DNA of 64,000 nt from Streptomyces camponoticapitis (GCF_014646115.1 NZ_BMMV01000026.1:49120-113119); one strand, 5' to 3'. Counted from the first letter of the stretch, positions 9,393-17,907 are shown. Numbers and translations are program-made. The notes: generated from the sequence alone by a model not told the origin.

Positions 9393-9539
9393 GTCTCCCC
9401 TCTGTCCGGCTCCTGCCCGCCCCCCTGCCGTCCTGGGCGTGCCGGCGTATCTCGAAGATCGCACGACAGGGGTATTGCCTCTGTGTGGCAGGAGGTTGAC
9501 GGAGTGTCAGGACTGTGTCGCGGTCATGACATCATCCGG

Positions 9540-9551
9540 GAACGCTTGTTC
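9540..9551. promoter_or_regulatory. LexA-box-like dyad GAAC-N4-GTTC
   Basis: GAAC (9540-9543) and GTTC (9548-9551) are separated by GCTT. This is the core of actinobacterial SOS boxes, though the flanks and centre differ from the consensus. It lies about 110 bases before the protease start. Confidence 0.25.
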
Positions 9552-9660
9552 CGCCCGAACGCCCGGGGCCATCGTCGTGGTGCGGCCTACGACCCCGTAC
9601 GCCGTACTCACCCCGGCGCGTGACCACCAAGCGCGCCACCGTTCGAGGAGGACCCTCTCG

Positions 9661-10872
9661 ATGGCAGCAGTACGCGACACCAAGCGGCGGGCCGCCGTGG
9701 CGATCACCACCGCGGCGACCCTGGCGGCGGTACTCGGTGCGGGCCTGGCCGCACCCGCCCAGGCCGCCCCGGCGGAAGGCAGGATCCTGCACGCCGGTGC
9801 GGCCGAGGCGGTGCCCGGGAGCTACATCGTCACGCTGAAGCAGACGGCCGGACTCAAGGCGTCAACAACCCAGGGCAAGAAGCTGATAGCGGGTTACGGG
9901 GGCCAGATCAAGCGCACCTACACGTCGGCTCTCAACGGCTACGCCGCCACTCTCAGCAGCGCCGAGGCCAGGCGGCTCGCCGCGGACCCGGCGGTCGCGA
10001 CCGTCGAGCAGGACCAGAGGGTCCACTCGACCGCCACCCAGACCAACGCGCCCTGGGGTCTTGACCGTATCGACCAGCCGAACCTGCCGCTGAACGGCAC
10101 GTACAACTACCCGGACTCGGCGGGCGGCGGCACGACGGTCTACGTTCTCGACACCGGCGTGCGCATCACCCACCAGGAGATCAGCGGCCGGGCGTCGTAC
10201 GGCTGGGACTTCGTCGACAACGACGCCAACGCCCAGGACGGTGCGGGCCACGGCACGCACGTTGCCACGACCGTCGCGGGCACCACCTACGGCGCGGCGA
10301 AGAAGGCGAAGATCGTCGCCGTGCGCGTCCTCGGCAACAACGGCTCCGGCACGACCGCCGGGGTCATCGCCGGCGTCGACTGGATCACCGCCAACCACGT
10401 CGCCTCCTCCGTCGCCAACGTCTCGCTCGGCGGCGGGGCCAGCACCACGCTGGACGACGCGGTGCGCAGATCTATCGCGTCCGGCGTCACCTACTCCATC
10501 GCGGCCGGCAATTCGGGCGCGCTCGCGTCCAACTACTCACCCGCCCGGGTGTCGACCGCGATCACGGTCGGCGCCACCACCAGGACCGACGCGCGGGCCA
10601 CGTACTCCAACTACGGACCCACCGTGGACATCTTCGCGCCCGGCTCCAGCATCACGGCCGGCTGGAACACCTCCGACAGCGCCACCTACACCGGCAACGG
10701 CACCTCCTTCGCCGCGCCGCACGTGTCGGGCGCCGCCGCCATCTATCTGACCAACCACCCGGGTGCCTCCCCGGCGGCTGTCGCCACCGCGCTGGTGAAC
10801 GGCGCGACGTCCAACGTCATCACGGGAGTCGGCACCGGCTCCCCTAACAAGCTCCTCAAGCTCGTCCCGTAA
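9661..10872 (+). CDS. Secreted S8 alkaline serine protease (proteinase K type) with I9 propeptide
   Basis: A 403-residue secreted protease. A twin-basic signal peptide (TKRR, hydrophobic core, AQAAPA) ends near residue 36. An inhibitor-I9 propeptide follows (SYIVTLK at 54 to VATVEQD at about 118). The mature domain has Asp164 (VLDTGV), His198 (GHGTHVA), Asn284 (AAGNSG) and Ser349 (GNGTSFAAPHVSG). The GTSFAAP variant and compact length are typical of the proteinase K/aqualysin family. The start ATG has GAGGAGGA upstream. Acts extracellularly on proteins. It is flanked by a hairpin at 10920 that probably ends the transcript. Confidence 0.95.
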   Translation: MAAVRDTKRRAAVAITTAATLAAVLGAGLAAPAQAAPAEGRILHAGAAEAVPGSYIVTLKQTAGLKASTTQGKKLIAGYGGQIKRTYTSALNGYAATLSSAEARRLAADPAVATVEQDQRVHSTATQTNAPWGLDRIDQPNLPLNGTYNYPDSAGGGTTVYVLDTGVRITHQEISGRASYGWDFVDNDANAQDGAGHGTHVATTVAGTTYGAAKKAKIVAVRVLGNNGSGTTAGVIAGVDWITANHVASSVANVSLGGGASTTLDDAVRRSIASGVTYSIAAGNSGALASNYSPARVSTAITVGATTRTDARATYSNYGPTVDIFAPGSSITAGWNTSDSATYTGNGTSFAAPHVSGAAAIYLTNHPGASPAAVATALVNGATSNVITGVGTGSPNKLLKLVP

Positions 10873-10919
10873 CAACAACCACCGCACCACCGCACCGCTG
10901 TACACCGCACGACGGCCGG

Positions 10920-10960
10920 GGACCCGGGCGTGGGACAGTACGCCTCCCGCTCCCGGGTCC
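10920..10960 (+). terminator. Hairpin terminator after the I9-type protease
   Basis: Outer arms GGACCCGGG (10920-10928) and CCCGGGTCC (10952-10960) enclose a second short stem (GGGA/TCCC). It lies about 50 bases past the stop codon. Confidence 0.55.
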
Positions 10961-11028
10961 TGTTGAGCCCTTCATCGTTCTCCAGCAGGAGTGGACGTGG
11001 TTTCGAGTGGCGGTGTGCGTTCTTGCTT

Positions 11029-11072
11029 ACCTCGGCCGTCACAGCCGGGACGTCGGCTGTGACGGCCGAGGT
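11029..11072. repeat. Perfect 19-bp inverted repeat, 6-base loop
   Basis: The arm ACCTCGGCCGTCACAGCCG (11029-11047) is repeated in reverse complement at 11054-11072, with loop GGACGT. It lies between the protease and the DUF4190 gene, 96 bases before the latter. A second terminator or a bidirectional insulator is the most likely role. Confidence 0.85.
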
Positions 11073-11167
11073 GGTGGCGCGGTCTCGCCGTGCGCGTGTC
11101 CCCGCCGCGTTCGGGGGCATGCGGAGGTGGACCGGACGCACGCGTCCACCAACGGAGGGTGAAGACG

Positions 11168-11587
11168 ATGTCCCTGCCCAACTACCCCCACCAAGCGGCC
11201 GACGGCACGTCCCCGCACACGACGCCCGAGCCCGCGCCCGCCCGGAGCAACGCCCTCGCGGTGGCCGCGCTGGTGCTGGGCATCATCGCGGTTCTCCTCT
11301 TCTGGACAGTCGTGGGCGGGATCTTCCTGGGCCTGCTCGCCGTGGTGCTCGGCATCATCGGTGCCCGCCGGGCGCGTGGAGGCCGGGCGCCCCGCCGCAC
11401 CATGGCGATAGTCGGCGCCGTCCTCGGAGCAGTGGGACTCGTGGCCTCGACGGTGATCGTCATCATCGGCGTGTCACTGTTCAACTCGGAGGAGTTCGAC
11501 AACTTCAACGACTGCATGGAGCACGCCAACAGCCAGAGCGAGAAGGACCAGTGCGCCGAGGACTTCTCCAAGGACGTGGAGAACTGA
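11168..11587 (+). CDS. DUF4190-type small membrane protein
   Basis: A 139-residue membrane protein. A proline-rich cytoplasmic N-terminus (about 30 residues) leads into two hydrophobic segments: ALAVAALVLGIIAVLLFW at about 29-46, extending into VVLGIIGARRARGG, and MAIVGAVLGAVGLVASTVIVII at about 79-100 (given as its two ends). The intervening RRARGGRAPRRTMA linker is the DUF4190 signature. The acidic C-terminal tail contains two cysteines (DCMEHANS, QCAEDF) and probably lies outside the cell. The start ATG has GGAGGG upstream. Function unknown. Confidence 0.8.
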   Translation: MSLPNYPHQAADGTSPHTTPEPAPARSNALAVAALVLGIIAVLLFWTVVGGIFLGLLAVVLGIIGARRARGGRAPRRTMAIVGAVLGAVGLVASTVIVIIGVSLFNSEEFDNFNDCMEHANSQSEKDQCAEDFSKDVEN

Positions 11588-11798
11588 CCGCACACGCGAC
11601 AGTGTTGACGCCATCGGAAGGCTGCTCCGCGTCAACGGATCACGCCGGCCGAGGAGTTACGTGCCGCCTCCCCGCGCGATCCCCGTGCCCCGCAGCGAGG
11701 TCCGGGTGCACGGGGAGGCGGTCGATGACCGCTTCGACCCGGGCCGGGAGGGCCGGGCAGCGGCGAACTCCGCCAGTCGCGGCCGTTGTCGTACGCGA

Positions 11799-12669
11799 CT
11801 ATCGCGCCGGGTTCCGCCGCTGAGGTGCGTCAGGTGCGCTGATGGATCCCAGCAGGGCCAGGGCGTCCGCGGAGGGGGAGCCTGGCTCCGCGTGCAGGAT
11901 GATGAGCTGCTGTCCCGGAGCGCTGCGGATGCTGAGGGCCTCGTGCCGCCAACTCCAACTCTCCTACCAGGGAGTGGTGCATCCGCTTGACGTCGTAGGG
12001 CGGCACCCGGGTGTACTCACGTGCCCACAGGGAACGGAACTCCGCGCTGCGCACGGACAGTTCTCCGACCAGCTCCAGGATGCGAGGGTCCTCGGGGGTG
12101 CTAGCGGCCGTGGCCTGAAGGTCGGCGACCGCACGATGCTTGGCCCGCTCCGCGTTCCGGTAGAGCGTCTTCGCTGCGGGGTCCAGGAAGAGCATGCGCA
12201 GCACGTTGTCGCGCCGCGCGAAGTCACGGTAGAGGGCGTCGGTCAACGCGTTCGTGGCCAGCAGGTCTTGGGCGTGGCCGATGATGAAGGCCGGCGTGCG
12301 GGTCCAGCTTTCGATCAGCTGTCGCAGATGCGGGCGGACACGCTCGACCCGGGACGGTGACTTCGTCCGGCGGGCGGTCGGCGCCGCGAGCCGGAAGAGC
12401 TCCTGCCTCTCCTCTTCCCCCAGTCGCAGGACACGGGCCAGGGACTCCAGTACCCGCGGTGAGGGGCTGAGTTCACGGCCCTGTTCGATTCGGCTGTAGT
12501 AGCTCGGACTGACACCCGCGAGTGTCGCGACCTCGTCGCGCCGCAGGCCGGGAACCCTTCGACGGCCGGCGCTGGGCAGCCCCGCGTCCGCGGGGCTGAG
12601 ACGCTCCCTGCCGGAACGCAGGAAGGGACCCAGACCTTCCACCGGGTCGGGGCGGTTGTCATTGGCCAT
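11799..12669 (-). pseudogene. XRE/MmyB-type regulator, frameshifted near its C-terminus
   Basis: The N-terminal helix-turn-helix (residues 10-85, GRRRVPGLRRDEVATLAGVS, then YYSRIEQGRE) and most of the MmyB ligand-binding domain (TPAFIIGHAQDLLATN, LFLDPAAKTLYRN) are intact. After LVGELEL the frame turns into AARGPQHPQRSG. In the next frame the expected ending is present: RHEALSIRSAPGQQLIILHA, then a serine-rich tail to a TAG at 11799. One extra G in TTGGCGG (near 11960) explains this. The uninterrupted frame would otherwise end at 11830. Either a real mutation or a sequence error. A probable leaderless start: TAGCCT lies 7 bases before the ATG. Divergent from its homologue at 12815. Confidence 0.8.
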
Positions 12670-12715
12670 ACTGCCGAGGCTAGGCGGAAAACGCCCGGAA
12701 ATGCTCCGCCCATGG

Positions 12716-12732
12716 TGGGTGCGTTACACCCA
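12716..12732. promoter_or_regulatory. Inverted repeat in the divergent MmyB regulator promoter region
   Basis: TGGGTG (12716-12721) and CACCCA (12727-12732) are separated by CGTTA, within the 145-base region shared by the two divergent regulators. A plausible operator for either. Confidence 0.4.
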
Positions 12733-12814
12733 GGCATGCGCGGCCAGAACGACCTGCTGTCATATTACGTTTACGGGCACTTCTCGTCAGCGGGAACGCA
12801 TTTAGGCTGGTGGC

Positions 12815-13693
12815 ATGAGCAATGGGACACCTTTGGGCGATTTCCTGAGAGCCCGCCGAGGAGCGCTCAAGCCTCAGGACGTAGGCCTGCCCGAATACGG
12901 GCGACGTCGGGTACCGGGACTGCGCAGAGAGGAAGTCGCGCTGCTTGCCGGAGTCAGTTCCGACTACTACGTCCGGCTGGAACAGGGCCGTGAGAACAGT
13001 CCGTCCCCGCAGGTGCTGGAGGCCGTGGCGCAAGCCCTGAAGCTGGGCGCGGAGGCCACCGACCATCTCAACCGACTCTGCCTCACCGCCTCGCAGCGTC
13101 CACGTGACCGGGGCGAGGCGGAGGTCAGCCGGCAGCTGCTACAGCTGATGGACGGGTGGGAGCACACTCCGGCCTTCGTGGTCGGCCCGGCTCTCGACTT
13201 CCTGGCCGGCAACTCCTTGGCCATCGCGCTCCACGACGGGTTCACCCAGTTCGACAACCTCGCCCGCATGGTGTTCGTCGATCCGGCGGGGCGTGAGTTC
13301 TACCAGGAATGGGAGCGCGCCGCGCAGTCCTGTGTGGCGGAAATCAGGGCCGCCTACGGCCACGATCCCGAATCTTCCCGTATCGCCGCCGTCGTGGCCG
13401 ATCTGTCCGCTCGAAGCGAGGAGTTCGCCGAGCTCTGGGGGATGCACGAAGTCAAGAGCAAATCCCAGGAAGGCAAGCAGCTCAGGCACCCCGAGGTCGG
13501 GGACCTGCACATCAGATTCGCTGCTTTCACGGTCAACGGGGCCGCGCATCAGCAGCTGGTGGTCTACCAGGCCGAACCGGTCGCCGCGACGGCGGCCGCC
13601 TTCGAGACGTTGCGAGCCAGGGCAGCCCTGCCGAACCAAGCTGCCCGGCCCACCGCGCCGCCCACGGCCGACCTCGCCGTCGAGGAGCGGTAG
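12815..13693 (+). CDS. XRE-family regulator with MmyB-like ligand-binding domain
   Basis: A 292-residue transcription factor. The helix-turn-helix is at residues 8-75 (YGRRRVPGLRREEVALLAGV, YYVRLEQGRENSPS). The C-terminal MmyB domain, which binds a fatty-acid-like ligand in characterised relatives, shows TPAFVVGPALDFLAGN, MVFVDPAGREFYQEW and VGDLHIRFAAFTVNG. In Streptomyces such genes often control an adjacent oxidoreductase, and here a flavin reductase follows 110 bases downstream. TAGGCT at 12803-12808, 6 bases before the ATG, suggests a leaderless transcript. Paralogous to the damaged gene at 11799. Confidence 0.9.
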   Translation: MSNGTPLGDFLRARRGALKPQDVGLPEYGRRRVPGLRREEVALLAGVSSDYYVRLEQGRENSPSPQVLEAVAQALKLGAEATDHLNRLCLTASQRPRDRGEAEVSRQLLQLMDGWEHTPAFVVGPALDFLAGNSLAIALHDGFTQFDNLARMVFVDPAGREFYQEWERAAQSCVAEIRAAYGHDPESSRIAAVVADLSARSEEFAELWGMHEVKSKSQEGKQLRHPEVGDLHIRFAAFTVNGAAHQQLVVYQAEPVAATAAAFETLRARAALPNQAARPTAPPTADLAVEER

Positions 13694-13803
13694 GGAGCGG
13701 CGGCCTTCAGCTGGTGCGTGCATCTGCCGACACTCGACGGGAGAGACAGCGCGCGCGTCCACCGTGACGTCGACGCGCACATCGCACGGCACCAGGAGCG
13801 GAC

Positions 13804-14370
13804 ATGACCACCGTGAAGGACCTCCAGCCCCACCCGCTGGACCAGGTACACCGTCTCATCGAACCGGGGCCCGTCATTCTGGTCACGACCCGGCACCACG
13901 GAATCCCGAACGTGATGACCAACGGGTTCAACATGATGGTGCGCCATGCCCCGCCTCTGATCGCGTGCACCATCGGTCCCTGGGACCACAGCTACGAGGC
14001 TCTGGTCGAAACCGGCGAGTGCGTCATCTCGGTCCCGACGGCGGACATGGCCACCGCTGTCGTCGACATCGGCAACTGCTCGGGCACGGAGGTGAACAAG
14101 TTCGAGGAGTTCGATCTGACCGCCGTGGCCGGCGAGGAGGTCCAGGCGCCTCTGGTGGCCGAGTGTTTCGCCAACATCGAGTGCAGGGTCGCCGACAGCA
14201 GCCTCGTTCCCTCGTACAGCCTCTTCCTGCTGGAGGCCGTCAGGGCGTGGACCGACCCCTCGCAGTCCCAACCGCGCTTGTTCCACCACCGCGGAGACGG
14301 AACCTTCACCTTGGACGGGCCGACCATCGATCTGAAAGAACGCATGACCAAGTGGCAGTACCTCCAGTAG
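13804..14370 (+). CDS. Flavin reductase-like FMN-binding protein
   Basis: A 188-residue protein of the flavin reductase (FMN-binding split barrel) family. Typical features are PGPVILVTTRHHGIPNVMT near the start, PLIACTIGPWDHSYEAL in the middle and TGECVISVPTADMA, the FMN phosphate region. Such proteins use NAD(P)H to reduce FMN or act as flavin-dependent oxidoreductases. The start has CCAGGAG upstream. It probably belongs to the regulon of the MmyB-type regulator before it, by the usual pairing of these genes. Confidence 0.85.
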   Translation: MTTVKDLQPHPLDQVHRLIEPGPVILVTTRHHGIPNVMTNGFNMMVRHAPPLIACTIGPWDHSYEALVETGECVISVPTADMATAVVDIGNCSGTEVNKFEEFDLTAVAGEEVQAPLVAECFANIECRVADSSLVPSYSLFLLEAVRAWTDPSQSQPRLFHHRGDGTFTLDGPTIDLKERMTKWQYLQ

Positions 14371-14668
14371 GCGGAGGGCACACCCTCGCGCTCGGGCGGA
14401 ATCCATGGCCGGGCACCGCGGTCGACAGCGTCAGCCGGCGCTGAGCCGACGGGCCTTCCTCTCAGCCCCAGTTGTGATCGCCGGTGGGACCGCCGATGGA
14501 GTGAGACGGTGGCGCCGCTGCTGACGAACCGTCCGGGCGGATGCCCACTGGCGACTGTTGTCGGTGTCGTTGCGGGAAGCGCCGATGCGTGAGCGTGTCG
14601 GTCCGCCGACGCCGGGTCTGATCGTGGCTGATCGCGCGGCATCGAGGAGATGTTCCGGCACCGAGCCG

Positions 14669-15415
14669 TCAGAGGCCGAACTCGCCCAGTAGGCCCGCGT
14701 ACTTCTTCGACGGTGGCGCCGCGTACTCGCCACCCTTGCTTGTTCGCAGGCCCAGGGACACCAGCGACTCGACCAGCTTCACCGCCGCTCCGACGCCGTC
14801 GACAACCTGGGCGCCGGTCCGGCGGGCGAGCGTGGGGGCGAGGGGTGCCATGCCCGCGCAGCCGAGCACGACGACATCGCACCCGTCCTCGTTCACTGCC
14901 GCCGTGCACGCCTCGGTCACGGTCCGCACGGTGCCCGGGCCGGGGTCGTCCAGGTCGAGTACGGGGACGTCGCAGGCGTGCACGCCACGGCAGGCGTCGG
15001 CGAACCCGTAGCGTCGCGCCAGGTCCCAGGTGCGTCCGGTCGTCCGGGGCAGCGTGGTCACGACGCTGAAACTCCGGCCGAGCAGTACTGCCGTGTGCAT
15101 CGCCGCCTGGGCGATCCCGATCACCGGCCCCGTCGCCAGCTCACGCGCGGCGTCGAGCCCCGGGTCGCCGAAGCAGGCGATGACGTAGCCGTCCGCGGCG
15201 TGCGCCCCTCCCGCCGTCTCGCCCGCGGCGATCTCCGTGAGCAGGCCGGGGACGGCCAGCGCCTCGTCGTAGTGGCTCTCGACGGACTCCGGTCCCATGG
15301 CCGGGTTGACGGCGGTGACGACGGTCGACGGGGCCGCGGCCGTACGCGCGCAGCGGCCGATGGTCTCCGTCATGCCTGGGCTGGTGTTGGGGTTGATCAC
15401 GCGGATACGGGTCAT
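14669..15415 (-). CDS. Aspartate/glutamate racemase superfamily protein, hydantoin racemase type
   Basis: A 248-residue cofactor-independent racemase. The opening VINPNTSPGMTETIG is diagnostic for hydantoin/allantoin racemases. Two catalytic cysteines are present: Cys81 (ACFGDPGLD) and Cys186 (VLGCAGMA). They act as the paired acid and base that invert the substrate C-alpha. The start ATG overlaps the end of the NCS1 permease by 4 bases (ATGA), so the two are translationally coupled. This places the enzyme in uptake and interconversion of hydantoins or allantoin. Confidence 0.9.
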   Translation of the reverse strand: MTRIRVINPNTSPGMTETIGRCARTAAAPSTVVTAVNPAMGPESVESHYDEALAVPGLLTEIAAGETAGGAHAADGYVIACFGDPGLDAARELATGPVIGIAQAAMHTAVLLGRSFSVVTTLPRTTGRTWDLARRYGFADACRGVHACDVPVLDLDDPGPGTVRTVTEACTAAVNEDGCDVVVLGCAGMAPLAPTLARRTGAQVVDGVGAAVKLVESLVSLGLRTSKGGEYAAPPSKKYAGLLGEFGL

Positions 15416-16926
15416 CGATCGATCACGATCCGCGGGGACCGCCGCTCCAGCGCGACGAACGCCAGGAAGCCGAGGCCGCAGCCGATGAACCAGCTGTAGT
15501 CCGAGATCTCGGTCAGATCCATGGTGGTGAGTTCGAGGTCGATCAGCATCTTCGGGATGAGGACGGACGCGACCGCCGGTATCCCGCTGAGGGCCGTCGC
15601 CCAGACGGCGTTGGGGTTGTAGCCCTTACGGAACCAGTAGCGGCCGGTCGTCGACCTGGTGAACAGATCGTCCACGACAACGTGCTGACGGCTGATCACG
15701 TAGTAGCCCGCGATCAGGATGCCGAACAGCGGCCCGATGAGCGCCCCGAGCAGCCCGAGGGTGTAGTGGATGGCTTCCGGGTCGCTGTACCAGTTCCACG
15801 GCGTGAGCAGCACGGACCCGACCGCGGCGATCATGCCACCGGCCCGCCAACTGATCCTCTGCGGGCTCACGTTGGAGAAGTCGAAGGCCGGTGAGATGAA
15901 GTTGGCGACGATGTTGATGCCGATCGTCGCGATGACGAACGTGAGCCCGCCGAGGAGGATCGCGAACGCCGTGTCGATGCGCTCCACGGTGTGGATCGGG
16001 TCGGTGATCAGCTCGCCGAAGACGGGGACGGTGGCCGAGGCGGTGATCACGGTCAGGAGGGAGAAGAAGAGGAAGTTGACGGGCAGGCCGAGGAAGTTGC
16101 CCTTCTTGACGGCGTCGAACGACTTACCGTAGCGGGCGAAGTCCCCGAAGTTGAGCATCGGGCCGGAGAAGTACGAGACGACGAGGGCGATCGCGCTGAG
16201 CATCACCGGGATCGAGGCGCCGAAGCCCAGGCTCTCTCCCTCTGAGAGGTTGAAGCCGATGTTCGACCAGCCGGCCTTGCTGACCAGGTAGACGGCCAGC
16301 ACGATCATGACGATGTAGACGGCCGGTCCTGCCCAGTCGATGAAGCGGCGGATGGACTCCATGCCGCGCCAGAAGACGGCGGCCTGGGCAACCCAGAGGA
16401 TCGCGTAACAGAGGTAGCCGAGCGGGGAGAGCCCCAGGAAGGTCGAGTCGTTCAGGGAGCCTGAACTCGGCCAGAACTTGAGGAAGATGATGAGCAGCGA
16501 CTGCGAGGCGAGGTAGGTCTGCACGCCGTACCAGGCGATGGCGATGAGCCCCCGGATGACGGCCGGGATGTTGGCACCGGCGACACCGAAGACGGCGCGG
16601 TTGATCACGGGGTACGGCACCCCGGTGACCTGGCTGGGCTTCGCGACGAGGTTGCAGAAGACGTTCACGATGAGGATGCCGACGATCAGCGCGAACAGCA
16701 CCTGCCAGCTGGCCAGCCCGAGCGCGAAGAGGCTGCCCGCGGTGACGTATCCGCCGATGCTGTGTACGTCGGACATCCAGAACGCCAGGATGTTGTACGA
16801 GTTCCAGGACTGCTTCTCGACGGGGGCGAGGTCGTCGTTGGTGAGGCTGGGGTCGTACCGGGAATCGGTGGCTTCGGTGGGGGTGGTGGGTGGTGCGACG
16901 CTCGGCGCTGCGGTGTTCTCGGCCAT
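15412..16926 (-). CDS. NCS1-family permease (hydantoin/allantoin/nucleobase)
   Basis: A 504-residue inner-membrane transporter with about 12 hydrophobic segments. The N-terminal NLAPV-like start (LAPVEKQSWNSYNILAFWMS) and SLFALGLASWQ are NCS1 hallmarks; GVQTYLASQSLL and INIVANFISPAFDFSNVSPQ are the substrate- and cation-site helices of the Mhp1 fold. It would import a hydantoin, allantoin or pyrimidine with a cation. First gene of a two-gene operon with the racemase. GGAGG lies 6 bases before the ATG. An imperfect palindrome at 16944 lies just upstream, likely bound by the divergent XRE-cupin protein. Confidence 0.93.
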   Translation of the reverse strand: MAENTAAPSVAPPTTPTEATDSRYDPSLTNDDLAPVEKQSWNSYNILAFWMSDVHSIGGYVTAGSLFALGLASWQVLFALIVGILIVNVFCNLVAKPSQVTGVPYPVINRAVFGVAGANIPAVIRGLIAIAWYGVQTYLASQSLLIIFLKFWPSSGSLNDSTFLGLSPLGYLCYAILWVAQAAVFWRGMESIRRFIDWAGPAVYIVMIVLAVYLVSKAGWSNIGFNLSEGESLGFGASIPVMLSAIALVVSYFSGPMLNFGDFARYGKSFDAVKKGNFLGLPVNFLFFSLLTVITASATVPVFGELITDPIHTVERIDTAFAILLGGLTFVIATIGINIVANFISPAFDFSNVSPQRISWRAGGMIAAVGSVLLTPWNWYSDPEAIHYTLGLLGALIGPLFGILIAGYYVISRQHVVVDDLFTRSTTGRYWFRKGYNPNAVWATALSGIPAVASVLIPKMLIDLELTTMDLTEISDYSWFIGCGLGFLAFVALERRSPRIVIDR

Positions 16927-16943
16927 GAATGCCTCCGGGAGCG

Positions 16944-16965
16944 CTGTAAAGTCATTCCTTAACAG
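16944..16965. promoter_or_regulatory. Near-palindromic operator between NCS1 permease and XRE-cupin regulator
   Basis: Arms CTGTAAAG (16944-16951) and CTTAACAG (16958-16965) are separated by 6 bases and differ from perfect symmetry at one pair. It overlaps the expected promoter of the permease operon and sits 56 bases before the regulator start. Confidence 0.5.
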
Positions 16966-17020
16966 GGTGCGTCAAGCTAGCACTTGACACCTGTCGTTGT
17001 TTTTCCGCCGTGTAAAGGAC

Positions 17021-17665
17021 GTGTCGCAATTGGAGGGCAAGGAGCCGGGGTCAGGTCCCGGGCCGGGCACGTCGGTGGACGCGATCAGCTCTGAGCGCCT
17101 GGGGCTACGGCTCCGCGAACTCCGGCTCCGCTCAGGGAAGTCGCTGCGCGCGCTGGCGCGTGAACTCGGAATCTCCGCGAGCGCGGTCTCGCAGATCGAA
17201 CTGGGGGCGATGCGCCCGTCGGTGAGCCGGCTGATCGCGTACGTCTCGGCGGTCGACGCACCACTGGCGGCGGTGTTCGACATGGACGAACCGGAAGCGC
17301 CTGTCGAGGAGCGGGGGTTCGCGATCCGTCGGTCGTGGGAGGTCGACCCGATCCTGCTCGACGGCGGCGTCACCTTCCGCAGACTGTCGCCCGCGCCGAC
17401 GCCGGACGTCGAGTTCTTCGAGTCCGTCTATCCACCGGGCGCGATCTCCAACGCGCACGGTCAGTTTTTGAAGCACGACGGCTACGAGGTGGGGACGGTC
17501 ACTCAGGGCGAACTCACCATCGAGTTCGGGGCGGACACGGACACGGAGATCGTGACGCTCGCCGCGGGTGACTCGATAACGTACCCCTGCCGCCGGCCGC
17601 ACATCATCGGCAACCGGTCGGAGAGCGTGATGGCGGTCGCGACGTGGCTGATCGTCCACCGTTGA
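17021..17665 (+). CDS. XRE-cupin transcriptional regulator
   Basis: About 214 residues. The N-terminal helix-turn-helix (LRELRLRSGKSLRALARELG, then ISASAVSQIELGAMRPSVS) is followed by a C-terminal cupin barrel (HDGYEVGTVTQGELTIEFG, LAAGDSITYPCRRPH) that probably binds the effector. This architecture regulates catabolic and transport operons. Being divergent from the hydantoin permease, it probably controls that operon and itself through the dyad at 16944. The start is uncertain. A GTG at 17021 is too close to AAAGGA, whereas a TTG at 17030 has good spacing; the frame is open to 16997. Confidence 0.88.
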   Translation: MSQLEGKEPGSGPGPGTSVDAISSERLGLRLRELRLRSGKSLRALARELGISASAVSQIELGAMRPSVSRLIAYVSAVDAPLAAVFDMDEPEAPVEERGFAIRRSWEVDPILLDGGVTFRRLSPAPTPDVEFFESVYPPGAISNAHGQFLKHDGYEVGTVTQGELTIEFGADTDTEIVTLAAGDSITYPCRRPHIIGNRSESVMAVATWLIVHR

Positions 17666-17720
17666 GCCCGCTTGAGTCCGCTTGAGACCGTTGTTCCCGT
17701 TGAGTCCGCTGAATGGGCTG
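17660..17720. repeat. Degenerate tandem repeat of about 10 bp
   Basis: Five or six copies of CGYTTGAGNC-like units (CGCTTGAGTC, CGCTTGAGAC, CGTTGAGTC) start at the stop codon of the XRE-cupin gene. Confidence 0.5.
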
Positions 17721-17755
17721 AGGCGCTGTCAGAGGGCGCCGATACCGTCCTGATG

Positions 17756-17839
17756 TATGGAAGCGACCTACGCAGACTTCTCGACATCCCCGCCGACGTG
17801 GCGGCCGACAAGCTGACCGACTGGCTCCGGACCCGCTGA
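17756..17839 (+). other. Possible small ORF or gene remnant
   Basis: An ATG opens 27 codons (MYGSDLRRLLDIPADVAADK, then a short tail LTDWLRTR). The frame upstream is also open without a start (back to about 17665), so it could be the last part of a lost gene. No Shine-Dalgarno. Not recognised. Confidence 0.25.
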
Positions 17840-17907
17840 TTCGGCCGATTCGGCGCTTGACGCGGTTGCCTACGGCGAGCACGCCGCGATTGCTATGTTC
17901 CAGCACC

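Noticed and set aside
14371..14668. Frame opposite and after the flavin reductase (GASRNDTDNS-like)
   Set aside because: Low-complexity, no start or motif; the 298 bases hold nothing I can support.
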